A DNA stretch of 14,325 bases. Source: Paratractidigestivibacter sp963611755 (GTDB lineage Bacteria; Actinomycetota; Coriobacteriia; Coriobacteriales; Atopobiaceae). Shown piece after piece: positions 1 to 6,908 of this stretch. Under the pieces are notes generated by a model. It was not told the DNA's origin, made no database searches, and saw only the letters and a list, made by a program, of their open reading frames with translations. The DNA lies in assembly GCA_963611755.1 (NCBI GenBank), contig CAVDTK010000056.1, forward strand, positions 1 through 14,325, in the 5' to 3' direction. The translations under genes and the position numbers were made by a program. Numbering within the stretch: position 1 is the stretch's first letter; every line of letters starts with the position of its first letter.

Positions 1-173
1 TGACGATGGTCATCGTCACGCACGAGATGGGCTTCGCCCGCGAGGTGGCCGACCGTATCGTCTTCATGGACGGCGGCGTCATCGTGGAGCAGGGCCCGGC
101 CCGCGAGCTTATCAACAATCCCAAGGAGGAGCGTACCCGGGCCTTCCTGGCGCAGAGAAGTTCCCAGGATTAG
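1..173 (+). CDS. Polar amino-acid ABC transporter ATP-binding protein, 3' end only
   Basis: Only the last 56 residues are in the window, with the frame opening at base 3 and a TAG stop at 171-173. The sequence VIVTHEMGFAREVADRI carries the H-loop histidine of ABC ATPases, and MDGGVIVEQGP is the usual strand after it. The THEMGFA and EQGP wording, with a short tail ending NNPKEERTRAFL, is typical of the GlnQ/HisP/ArtP class. That class powers uptake of polar amino acids from the cytoplasmic side of the membrane. The Walker A, Walker B and signature motifs lie upstream, outside the window. The exact substrate (glutamine, cystine, arginine or other) cannot be told from this fragment. No convincing U-tailed terminator follows; a GC palindrome (GGCGGCGCCGCC, 183-194) comes soon after the stop. 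Confidence 0.88.
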   Translation, partial: TMVIVTHEMGFAREVADRIVFMDGGVIVEQGPARELINNPKEERTRAFLAQRSSQD

Positions 174-195
174 GACGGGCGGGGCGGCGCCGCCG

Positions 196-423
196 CGCTG
201 CAAAAATCAGGGTTGTCTGATGCTGCGCGCCCTTCTCGCTTTCAAAACGCAGGGTTGTCTGATTCTCGAGGGGCCTTTCGCTTTCAAATCCCGGGCTTGT
301 CTGATACCAAATCATCAGACAAGCCCTCAAATTGAAAGGAAATGTCATTCGAACTATCAGACAAGTCCTCAAATTGAAAGCCGCGTCGACCGCAAGTATC
401 AGACAACCCCTGGATTTGCAGCG
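196..423. repeat. Symmetric 3+3 inverted array of a 26-bp repeat with 42-bp period
   Basis: Six copies of a 25-26 bp repeat lie at 197-221, 238-263 and 280-305 (one orientation) and at 314-339, 356-381 and 398-422 (opposite orientation). Read in the second orientation, every copy begins with the invariant core ATCAGACAA, followed by a C/G-rich middle, and ends close to TTGAAAGC or TTTGCAGC. Neighbouring copies in each arm are exactly 42 bp apart. The whole element is symmetric about 309.5, so copies 1/6, 2/5 and 3/4 face each other. The outer pair is the closest match: both ends carry CGCTGCAAA or its complement. The 16-bp spacers (222-237, 264-279, 340-355, 382-397) are not related to one another and do not pair, and the central gap is 8 bp. 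No target-site duplication was seen at the ends. It could be an operator array, a structured RNA or a non-autonomous mobile element. Confidence 0.9.
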
Positions 424-434
424 GTGACGTGAAC

Positions 435-466
435 CCTTCCAAAATGCACTGTGATAGTGCGATTCC
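435..466. repeat. Hairpin repeat, copy 1
   Basis: The unit opens with CCTTCC and an A-run, then the inverted repeat GCACT(G)..(T)AGTGC at 446-460 around a short loop, and ends with TTCC. It is the more diverged of two tandem copies: its stem has a G-T wobble where copy 2 has a G-C pair. Confidence 0.75.
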
Positions 467-497
467 TTCCCAAAAACGCACTGCGACAGTGCGTTTC
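465..497. repeat. Hairpin repeat, copy 2, perfect 10-bp inverted repeat
   Basis: After TTCCC the arm AAACGCACTG (474-483) and its exact complement CAGTGCGTTT (487-496) flank a three-base loop, CGA. The A and T ends could make it a weak two-way terminator, but the T-run is only three bases. The tandem repetition and the position 30 bp before the HAD start codon fit an operator dyad equally well. Confidence 0.8.
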
Positions 498-526
498 CTA
501 ACAGCTGACTTGTGAGAGAGAAGAAG

Positions 527-1321
527 ATGCCCGAGCCCGTAGTTGCCTTCTTTGACGTTGACGGAACCTTGACCTTCAGGGACCCGGTGACCGGGCCCAC
601 CAACATTCCCACCCGGCGCGTCCAGGACGCGGTGCGCCGATTTGTCGAGAAGGGCAACGTGGCGGTGGTCTGCACCGGCCGTGACCTGGGCGGCATTCGC
701 GAGCTTCTCGACTGCCTGCCCTTTGCGGGCGCGGTCACCATGGACGGCACGCGCGTGATCCTGCACGACAAGGTCATCTACAGCAGCACTATGCCCGCAG
801 AAGTTTGGGAAACGGCCCTTGCAGAGATCCGCCGTGTGGGCATGGAGACCCTGGTCTCGGGCCCGGACGGTTGCCTCATCGTGAGCGAGAACCACGACTC
901 CGACTTCTGTCGCCTGATGTCTCACCTTGAGTTCTACGAGGACTACGTCGCCCGCGGCGGCCGCCTTGACTTCGCCAAGCTGGACTTCTACGAGACGAGC
1001 CTGGCCGCCTGCCGCTCAAGCGAGTTCCTGATGTCCAACTTCACGTACCTCAACGTGGGCGACGGCTACCATGAGCTGGTCATTCCCGGCAACAGCAAGG
1101 GGGAGGGGGCACGCCGTCTCATCGATGCGCTGCCCTTTGCGCCCTCGCGCTTCTATGCCTTTGGCGACTCGGAGAACGACCTGTCGATACTTGACGCGGC
1201 CGACTTCGCCGTGGCGATGGGCAACGCCGCCGACCACGTGAAGGCGCACGCGGACTTTGTGGCCGACTCCGCGCAAAACGACGGCGTGGCCACGGCGCTC
1301 GAGGCCCTGGGCCTGATCTAG
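527..1321 (+). CDS. Cof-type HAD-IIB sugar-phosphate phosphatase family protein
   Basis: A 264-residue cytoplasmic phosphatase of the haloacid dehalogenase superfamily. All four motifs are present: motif I FDVDGTLT with nucleophile D10 and acid/base D12, motif II VVCTGR with T50, motif III K191 in NSKGEGA, and motif IV FGDSENDLSIL with D214 and D218. The cap between motifs II and III (about residues 70-180) and the GDSENDL wording place it in the Cof/HAD-IIB class, which removes phosphate from sugar phosphates and similar small metabolites. The real substrate cannot be read from sequence. The ATG at 527 was preferred over an in-frame GTG at 512 because the purine-rich GAGAGAAG sits 5-10 bases before it and the protein then begins directly at the first beta strand. 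It converges with the hybrid kinase gene 47 bp downstream, with no obvious terminator between them. Confidence 0.92.
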   Translation: MPEPVVAFFDVDGTLTFRDPVTGPTNIPTRRVQDAVRRFVEKGNVAVVCTGRDLGGIRELLDCLPFAGAVTMDGTRVILHDKVIYSSTMPAEVWETALAEIRRVGMETLVSGPDGCLIVSENHDSDFCRLMSHLEFYEDYVARGGRLDFAKLDFYETSLAACRSSEFLMSNFTYLNVGDGYHELVIPGNSKGEGARRLIDALPFAPSRFYAFGDSENDLSILDAADFAVAMGNAADHVKAHADFVADSAQNDGVATALEALGLI

Positions 1322-1368
1322 GCCTCGAACCCGGCTCCGCGTCCAGCCGCCAGCCCCCTGACCTGCCG

Positions 1369-3855
1369 TTACTTGATAAGCTCGCGCATCTTCTCGATGA
1401 GAAGGTCTACCTCGATGGGCTTTGAGATGTGCCCGTCCATGCCTGCGGCCAGGGCCTCGTCCCGGTCGGTCGAGAAGGCGTTGGCCGTGACCGCGATGAT
1501 GGGCACCCCTGCCTGGCCCTCATTGGGCAGGCGGCGGATGGCGCGCGTCGCGTCGTAGCCGTTCATGGTGGGCATCTGGATGTCCATGAGCACCACGTCG
1601 TAGGTGCCGGCGGGCGCCAGCGCGACCTTCTCGACAGCCACATCACCGTCATCGGCGGTATCGACCTCAAAGCCGGCCTGGCGAAGGATCTCGAAGGCGA
1701 TCTCGCGGTTGAACTCGTTGTCCTCGACGAGAAGGATCCGGCGCCCGCGGAAATCGGGCTTCTCAGCGTCGGCGCCGTCGCCTGCGTGCGCGTCCTTGAG
1801 CTCGTCCGCGGCCTGCCCCGTGGCGACCTTAAGATGCAGCGACACCGTGAACTCGCTGCCCTCGCCCACGGCGCTCTCAAGGTGGATCGAGCCCTCCATC
1901 ATGTTGACCAGGCTTTTCACGATCGAAAGCCCCAGCCCCGTGCCCTCCGCGGCGCCCTTGGTGCTCGGCCGCTCCTGCGTGAAGGCCTCAAAGACGTGGC
2001 TCTGGAACTCCCGGCTCATGCCGATGCCGTTGTCGCGGATCCTAAAGAGGAAGTGCGCGTAATCGGACGTGTGCAGGTCGCGCTCCTCGACGCTGAACCA
2101 CACATTGCCGCCGCGCGGCGTGAACTTCACGGCGTTGCCCAGGATGTTTACCAGGATCTTCTTGAGCTTGACCTCGTCGCCCACGACGTCGGGGTGCCGC
2201 ACGCCCAAGGTGTCGAACTCAAGCTCGACGCCTGCGGCCTGCGCGTTTCCGGCGATGATGGTGTGCAGCTCGTCGAACATCGCGGGCAGGCGGAAGGGCT
2301 TCTCGTCCAGGCTCACCTGGCCGCTCTCGATGTGGCTCATGTCCAGCACATCGTTCACCAGGCTCAGCAGGTGCTCGCTCGCGATGCCGGTCTTTTTGAG
2401 ATAGCGCTCAAGGGCCTGCGGGTCGTCCAGGTGCTGCATCGCCAGCTGGTTGAAGCCGATGATGGCGTTCAGGGGCGTGCGGATGTCGTGGGACATGTTG
2501 GACAAAAAGACCGACTTGGCGACATTTGCCTCCTCGGCCGCAGCCAGCGCGTTCTTGAGCAGCCCCTGCTGCTCGTGCTCGGCGGCGATCAAGGCGTCGA
2601 TGTTCTGGAAGCCCGCCAGGATGCCCTCGTCGTTCTCGGCGAGAAGGTACTTGAACTGGTAGAAGTGCGTCTCGCCGTTCTCGTCCAACACGCGGTAGGA
2701 CCCCACGTACTCGGGAAAGCTTGCAAGCGCGGCGTTGATGCTCTCGATGCTCATGGCCTCGCGCATGTAGTCGACGTCGTCGGGGTGCACGCGCTCGGCA
2801 ATGTAGCGCAGGTAGGTGGCCTGGTAGGGGTAGGGGCCCATGCCCTCGCCCGAGGAGGCGGCCTCCTCGTCGAAGTCCACGCCGGCCGTGCTGGTAAGGC
2901 CCGAGGTGACAAAGCCGTTGAGCTTCAGGACGTGCACGGTGTCGGTCTGCGGGTGGATGAGATAGACGTTGAGGTAGTCCTTGGCCAGCGCATTGAACAG
3001 CGCCAGGTGGTGATGGACACGGTCCTCGAGGGCATGGCGGCGGCCCATCTCGTCCGAGATGTCCGTGCCGTACAGGATGCACTCAAGGTGGTCGTTTGCG
3101 GGGTTCTGGATGACGCGCGCCGTGACGCGGGCCCAGCGCACCGAGCCGTCGTCGAAGTACGACTTGGTTTCGCGCGAGAGCTCGACCGTGCCGCTGTTAT
3201 AGGCGTCGATCAGCGCCTGGCGGCAAAAGACGGCGAGCATCTCTTCCTGCTTGGCCTTGTCGGGGATGAACGAGAAGATCTGCGCCACCGCGGTGTCCAC
3301 CGTGACGTTGGTCTGCACGCTCTTGAGGTTGTTGGTGGCCGCGCCCTCTACCGTGAGGCAGCGGTCCTCGGTGAGGTCGAAGTGCATGATGCCCTGGGCC
3401 TCGGGGATGGACTGCAAAAGGGTCCGCATCTGGTTCTCGAAGCCCTGCTGCGCGCGGCGGCTGGTGGTCACGTCGGCCGCGTACTCGATGAAGGCGGGCC
3501 GGCCTTTCCACTCGACAAGGACCGTCTTCACCGAGAAGACCTGCTGGCCGTTGTCGACCTCGGTGGAGCAGGTCTTCTCGCCGTTTTGGCTGCGAAGAGG
3601 GCAGAAGGGGCACTGCTCGTCCAGGCCCATCATGAACTTGTGGCAGCGCTGCCCGCGGTAGTTGTCGCCCGCGTCGCCCCCGCCTCGCCAGGCCCGCGCG
3701 GTCCCGTTGACGTAGACCATGGAGAGATCCTCCAGGTACGACATCTGGACCAGCTGGTTGGAGTCGTTGAGAATGCCCTCGAGCAGCTCGACCTTGTCGG
3801 CCAGCTCCTGCGTGAGGTCGCTATCGGGTTCGTTTTGCGGGTCGTTCGAAGCCAT
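1369..3855 (-). CDS. Hybrid sensor histidine kinase, three PAS-like regions plus kinase plus receiver
   Basis: An 828-residue protein with no signal peptide or membrane helix, so probably a soluble sensor. Residues about 20-130 look like a PAS domain carrying a cysteine cluster (GQRCHKF, QCPFCPL; C71, C82, C85, C96). Two further PAS-like regions span about 140-270 and 285-425. A coiled linker leads to the HisKA domain with phospho-acceptor H456 in NMSHDIRTPLNAIIGF. The ATPase domain has N-box N574, the G1 motif DNGIGM (608-613) and GTGLGLSIV (638-646). A C-terminal receiver (about 705-828) has acidic residues ED at 711-712, phospho-acceptor D758 in LMDIQMP, and K812. No output or HPt domain is present, so phosphate must pass to a partner encoded elsewhere. 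The start is supported by AGAAGGA seven to eight bases upstream. It lies 44 bp behind ysxC on the same strand and is probably co-transcribed with it. The signal sensed is unknown. Confidence 0.93.
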   Translation of the reverse strand: MASNDPQNEPDSDLTQELADKVELLEGILNDSNQLVQMSYLEDLSMVYVNGTARAWRGGGDAGDNYRGQRCHKFMMGLDEQCPFCPLRSQNGEKTCSTEVDNGQQVFSVKTVLVEWKGRPAFIEYAADVTTSRRAQQGFENQMRTLLQSIPEAQGIMHFDLTEDRCLTVEGAATNNLKSVQTNVTVDTAVAQIFSFIPDKAKQEEMLAVFCRQALIDAYNSGTVELSRETKSYFDDGSVRWARVTARVIQNPANDHLECILYGTDISDEMGRRHALEDRVHHHLALFNALAKDYLNVYLIHPQTDTVHVLKLNGFVTSGLTSTAGVDFDEEAASSGEGMGPYPYQATYLRYIAERVHPDDVDYMREAMSIESINAALASFPEYVGSYRVLDENGETHFYQFKYLLAENDEGILAGFQNIDALIAAEHEQQGLLKNALAAAEEANVAKSVFLSNMSHDIRTPLNAIIGFNQLAMQHLDDPQALERYLKKTGIASEHLLSLVNDVLDMSHIESGQVSLDEKPFRLPAMFDELHTIIAGNAQAAGVELEFDTLGVRHPDVVGDEVKLKKILVNILGNAVKFTPRGGNVWFSVEERDLHTSDYAHFLFRIRDNGIGMSREFQSHVFEAFTQERPSTKGAAEGTGLGLSIVKSLVNMMEGSIHLESAVGEGSEFTVSLHLKVATGQAADELKDAHAGDGADAEKPDFRGRRILLVEDNEFNREIAFEILRQAGFEVDTADDGDVAVEKVALAPAGTYDVVLMDIQMPTMNGYDATRAIRRLPNEGQAGVPIIAVTANAFSTDRDEALAAGMDGHISKPIEVDLLIEKMRELIK

Positions 3856-3899
3856 GGGCGGTCCTTCTCTGCGTCGCGGGCGGTGCGCGGGAGGCGCGC

Positions 3900-4487
3900 C
3901 TACAGGCAGGCCTCGGCGATGCGGCGCTTGAGCTCGTCGATGCCCAGGCCCGTCTCGGACGAGGTGACCACCATGTCCTCGCGCGGCACGTCGAGCTGGC
4001 GGCTGAGAAGGGCCACCTGCTGGTTCTGCTTGTTGCGCGAGAGCTTGTCCGCCTTGGTGAGAACCACGTTGAAGGGCAGGCCCTGCTCTTTGAGGTAGCC
4101 GATCATCTCGAGGTCGAGCTTTTGCGCCTCGTGGCGGATGTCGACCAGCGACAAGACCAGGTTGAAGCTGCGCTCCTGCTCGAAGTAGCCGCCGATGAGG
4201 TTGGCCCAGCGCTCGCGCTCCTTCATCGAGACCTTGGCAAAGCCGTAGCCGGGCAGGTCGACGAAGCTGATGCCGTCGACGTCGAAGAAGTTGATGTTGC
4301 AGGTCTTGCCCGGCGTGGACGAGACCTTGACCAGGCCTTTCCTGCCAAAGAGCTTGTTCAGAAGCGACGACTTGCCCACGTTGGAGCGGCCGGCGACGGC
4401 GACCTCGGGCGTGGTGGGCTCGGGCAAGGACTCGACCGTGCCGTACGAGGCCTCGAAACGAGCGAGCTGGTAGTTGATGGCGGCCAT
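3900..4487 (-). CDS. ysxC: Ribosome biogenesis GTPase YsxC/YihA (EngB)
   Basis: A 195-residue TRAFAC-class GTPase, the usual length for this family. It shows G1 GRSNVGKS (33-40), the G2 region SSTPGKT with T58, G3 DLPG (77-80) followed by YGFAKVS, G4 TKAD (144-147) and G5 SSE (176-178). The STPGKT and NFFDVDG context is diagnostic for EngB rather than Era or EngA. The protein helps assemble the large ribosomal subunit and is often essential. The ATG at 4487 was chosen because AAAGGAA lies five bases upstream and the product starts like other family members. Longer in-frame extensions run into non-coding, GC-rich sequence. A TGCTACAAT extended -10 candidate lies at 4524-4532. It is followed after 44 bp by the hybrid kinase gene; this pairing has no evident functional logic. 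Confidence 0.95.
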   Translation of the reverse strand: MAAINYQLARFEASYGTVESLPEPTTPEVAVAGRSNVGKSSLLNKLFGRKGLVKVSSTPGKTCNINFFDVDGISFVDLPGYGFAKVSMKERERWANLIGGYFEQERSFNLVLSLVDIRHEAQKLDLEMIGYLKEQGLPFNVVLTKADKLSRNKQNQQVALLSRQLDVPREDMVVTSSETGLGIDELKRRIAEACL

Positions 4488-4614
4488 TGGTTTCCTTTCA
4501 AGGGGCAAGGCATAAGAAACCATATTGTAGCAGCTCGGCGCGGGTGGGGGAGCGTTTTGCGGGGGAGTATGCCGCCGGCGAGGGAGTGCCGCTGCCGGGC
4601 CCTGGCGCGCCCGC
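4488..4614 (-). other. Spacer between GHKL kinase and ysxC
   Basis: This 127-bp gap carries the ysxC ribosome binding site and a probable extended -10 promoter near ysxC. Next to the kinase stop is a GC-rich stretch with a short inverted repeat (CCGGC/GCCGG around 4572-4597) but no U-tract, so a terminator is not established. Confidence 0.5.
4524..4532 (-). promoter_or_regulatory. Candidate extended -10 promoter for ysxC
   Basis: On the minus strand TGCTACAAT matches TGnTATAAT with one mismatch, 37 bases upstream of the ysxC start codon. No good -35 hexamer is seen at the standard distance, as is common for extended -10 promoters. It would give a leader of about 30 bases and separate ysxC from the upstream two-component genes. 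Confidence 0.5.
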
Positions 4615-5943
4615 CTACTTCCCGGCGAGAAGCGCGTTGAGGTAGAAAATCCCGTCCTTGGCCCCGGTGTGCAGGGTCCCACCGTAGCGGCCCACGATGC
4701 AGGCCATCGACTTCATGCCAAAGCCGTGGTTGGAGCGGTCGAGCTTTGAGGTTTGCGGCACGCCGTCCTTGAAGGTGGGCGGCACGGCGTAGTAGTTCTC
4801 CACGTTGATGCCCACCATGTTCGCGCGGCGGGCAACGTTCAAGGTGATGGTGCGGCGCTCGGCGTCGCCCACCTTGCGCGTGGCCTCGATGGCGTTGTCC
4901 AGGGCGTTCCCAAAGAAGGCGTAGATGTCAGAGGGCGCCATGAAGTCCAGCGCCGCGCCGTCCGCGATGCAGGTCAGCGTGATGTTCTCGCCGGAGCACG
5001 CCAGGCTCTTCTCGGTAAGGATGGTGTCCAGGGCCTCGTTTCCCGTCTGGACCACCGAGTCGTAGACGCGCACCTCGCGCGCGATGTCTGCCAGGGCCTC
5101 CCTGTCCACGGCCTCGCCGGAGTCGGCGAAGTGGCGGATCTGGTGGCGGATGTCGTGGCACTTGATGTTGATGGCCTCGATGTTTTCCTTGGAGATGCGG
5201 TACTGGCGGTCGCGCTCGGCCAGCAGGCGCTCGGTCTCTTCTTTCTTGTCGTGCATGCTGCGCGCGTAGAGGATCTCGAACTCGGCGAACAGGACAAAGG
5301 CGCACAGGATCGAGTGGACCATGCGCAAAAGCACGAGCGACGTGTACGGGATGCCGCACCAGACCAGGCTCTTTATCAGGATGTCGAAGTTGATGATCAC
5401 CACGATGACGATCAAGAACATGGCGAGCATCGACTTATCCGCCACGTCTGCCAGGCCGTTCTTGTCGATGGGCCTAATAAAGGCCAGGTAGCCAAAGACA
5501 TAGACCACCAGCGGCAGGCCGATGCCCAAAAGGGTGGACCACGGCTCTGCCATGGCGCCGCTCGAGCGGTGGGTGACCACGATGCTCAAGAGCACCTCGA
5601 GGCCGCTCGCGAGGTTTTGCATGGTGTATCCCGCCGTGGCGCAGAAAAGCGCAGGCCAGAGTTCCGTGTCGTAGCACCACATGATGAGAAGGACCGAGAT
5701 GCCCAGAAGCACCGTGAAGGTGACCGACGACTCAACGACGCCCAGGCCGGTGATGCGGCCGGCCAGCACCGGCGTCATGCAGCCGACGAGAAGACCCGCG
5801 ATCGAGGCGACCACGCGCAGCCTGGTGGTGGGGCGGTGCGGCAGCCTGCTGGCCAGCATGAAGGTGGGGATGGCCAGGGTGACCACGATCTGGATGACCC
5901 AGCGGGCGCCGATGATCTTCTCGGCAAGAAGGGCCAGGCTCAT
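4615..5943 (-). CDS. AgrC-like GHKL sensor histidine kinase
   Basis: A 442-residue membrane kinase. The first 225 residues contain about six to seven hydrophobic segments (roughly 13-31, 43-62, 72-90, 95-122, 138-156, 172-190, 203-224). A coiled linker (about 230-258) and the histidine box INIKCHDIRHQIRH with H263 follow. The ATPase domain has NALDNAIEA (346-354, N346/N350), ENYY (382-385) and the glycine motif HGFGMKS (406-412). This is the HPK10/AgrC pattern, whose members usually sense secreted peptides and phosphorylate a LytTR regulator. Its ATG overlaps the regulator's stop by four bases (ATGA), so the two are translationally coupled and almost certainly partners. No AgrB-like processing enzyme or precursor peptide gene is seen in the window, so the ligand is unknown. 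Confidence 0.93.
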   Translation of the reverse strand: MSLALLAEKIIGARWVIQIVVTLAIPTFMLASRLPHRPTTRLRVVASIAGLLVGCMTPVLAGRITGLGVVESSVTFTVLLGISVLLIMWCYDTELWPALFCATAGYTMQNLASGLEVLLSIVVTHRSSGAMAEPWSTLLGIGLPLVVYVFGYLAFIRPIDKNGLADVADKSMLAMFLIVIVVIINFDILIKSLVWCGIPYTSLVLLRMVHSILCAFVLFAEFEILYARSMHDKKEETERLLAERDRQYRISKENIEAINIKCHDIRHQIRHFADSGEAVDREALADIAREVRVYDSVVQTGNEALDTILTEKSLACSGENITLTCIADGAALDFMAPSDIYAFFGNALDNAIEATRKVGDAERRTITLNVARRANMVGINVENYYAVPPTFKDGVPQTSKLDRSNHGFGMKSMACIVGRYGGTLHTGAKDGIFYLNALLAGK

Positions 5944-6650
5944 CGGCGTCCGCCCAGGTAATCCGTGACCTTGTCCAGGACCTCGCGCTTATGGGTGCGC
6001 GAGACCCGCAGAAGGCTGCCGTCGCACATCTGGATCTCTCCGCTTCTCACCATCGAGATCTTGTCCATGTTGGCGATGCAGCTCTTAGAGACGCGCACGA
6101 TAGGGGCTTCTGCTAGGTCTTCCTCGACCTGCACGAGCGAGCCGCGGGCCTCGACGGGGTCCTCTTGGTCAAGGTGGAAGGTCAGGCGGTGCTTGGTGAC
6201 CTCGATATAGGTGAGCGAGCGCACGGGGATCACGCGCACGCCGTCCTCGGTGGGAACGGTGAGCGTGCGGCCGGTCGACTGCCTGACGGCGCGAAGGGCG
6301 CGGTCGAGTGACAGCTTGAGGTTTCCGTAGGTGACCGGCTTCAAGATGAAGCCGAGCGCACCAACTTCATAACCCTTCACTGCGTACTTGGCTAAATTGG
6401 TTACAAAAATGATGGGAATATCCTGGTCGTAGGTGCGCAGGAGCTGTGCTGCCTCCATGCCGTTGATGCCCGGCATCTCGATGTCGAGAAGACACAGGTC
6501 GTAGCGGCCCTTATCGGACAACATGTCCATGGCGGAGCTGTGCCAGGTGATCTTGAACTCGGTGTCATGTGCCTGGCCATAGCGCCTGAGCAGGTCGCTT
6601 AGGCGCTGAGCCTCTTCTGCCTCGTCTTCTACGACAAGCGCTCGATACAT
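5940..6650 (-). CDS. LytTR-family response regulator
   Basis: A 236-residue transcription regulator. The receiver domain (about 1-122) has acidic E8/D9 in VVEDE, phospho-acceptor D56 in LLDIEMPG, T84 in FVTN and K104 in LKPV. A LytTR DNA-binding domain (about 130-232) carries the family wording ITYIEV-like LTYIEVTKHRL, VRVSKSCIANMDKI and LRVSRTHKREV. LytTR proteins bind direct repeats near promoters and usually act with GHKL kinases such as the overlapping downstream gene. The start is supported by AGGGGGAA seven bases upstream. It is transcribed divergently from the lipoprotein and GH3 genes, which makes that cluster an attractive but untested target. Confidence 0.95.
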   Translation of the reverse strand: MYRALVVEDEAEEAQRLSDLLRRYGQAHDTEFKITWHSSAMDMLSDKGRYDLCLLDIEMPGINGMEAAQLLRTYDQDIPIIFVTNLAKYAVKGYEVGALGFILKPVTYGNLKLSLDRALRAVRQSTGRTLTVPTEDGVRVIPVRSLTYIEVTKHRLTFHLDQEDPVEARGSLVQVEEDLAEAPIVRVSKSCIANMDKISMVRSGEIQMCDGSLLRVSRTHKREVLDKVTDYLGGRR

Positions 6651-6696
6651 AAAAGATTCCCCCTTTTGCGCGACGCGCGGTGCCGGGGCCGACCCC

Positions 6697-6766
6697 CGTG
6701 TCGGATTCCTTGCAGCGTGTCGTGGTTTTTACACAATAGGTTACCAAATGACACGCCGACGACACG
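6697..6766. repeat. Four CGTGTC motifs in inverted pairs
   Basis: CGTGTCG occurs at 6697-6703 and 6716-6722. Its complement occurs as GACACG at 6750-6755 and CGACACG at 6760-6766. The second and fourth copies form an eight-base inverted repeat (CGTGTCGT at 6716-6723, ACGACACG at 6759-6766). The set lies 47-116 bp upstream of the LytTR regulator gene and could be a regulator-binding cluster; chance in GC-rich DNA is not excluded. Confidence 0.4.
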
Positions 6767-6908
6767 AATGTCCGCTCGCCGCCAAAATCGACCGCCTGCG
6801 GGAGCCGTTCGCCGCTCATTCGCGCCCTTCATGCTTCAACCCCGCGACTTTATGACAAATGTGAAGAAACGGTTAACGCGGCCCGTACATTAGTAGCCAG
6901 TAAGCCAT

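Larger units (their letters stand above)
174..526. other. Intergenic region with two unrelated repeat families
   Basis: These roughly 350 bases between the ABC ATPase and the HAD phosphatase hold no credible gene; open frames here translate repeats. They contain, in order, a GC-rich palindrome (183-194), a six-copy symmetric repeat element (196-423), two tandem hairpin repeats (435-497) and the ribosome binding region of the HAD gene. Composition is clearly more AT-rich than in the flanking genes. No clear -35/-10 pair for the HAD gene was found. Confidence 0.85.

Noticed and set aside
183..194. Terminator for the ABC ATPase at the GC palindrome
   Set aside because: GGCGGCGCCGCC has no usable loop without unpairing its centre and no U-tract after it.
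196..423. CRISPR array
   Set aside because: Repeats and spacers alternate regularly, but half of the copies are inverted, spacers are only 16 bp, repeats are diverged, and no cas genes are present.
112..925. Minus-strand open frames of 213-221 codons over the repeats and the HAD gene
   Set aside because: They translate the repeat element and the antisense of a well-supported HAD phosphatase; no start signal or recognisable domain.
1322..1368. Bidirectional terminator between the converging HAD and kinase genes
   Set aside because: No clear inverted repeat with T-runs on either side was found in these 47 bases.
1429..4098. Plus-strand open frame of 889 codons opposite the hybrid kinase
   Set aside because: Typical antisense frame in GC-rich coding DNA, rich in Val, Leu, His, Ala and Gly, spanning the kinase and entering ysxC; no domain seen.
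4753..5961. Plus-strand open frame of 402 codons opposite the GHKL kinase
   Set aside because: Antisense shadow with low-complexity composition; the minus-strand kinase has clear motifs.
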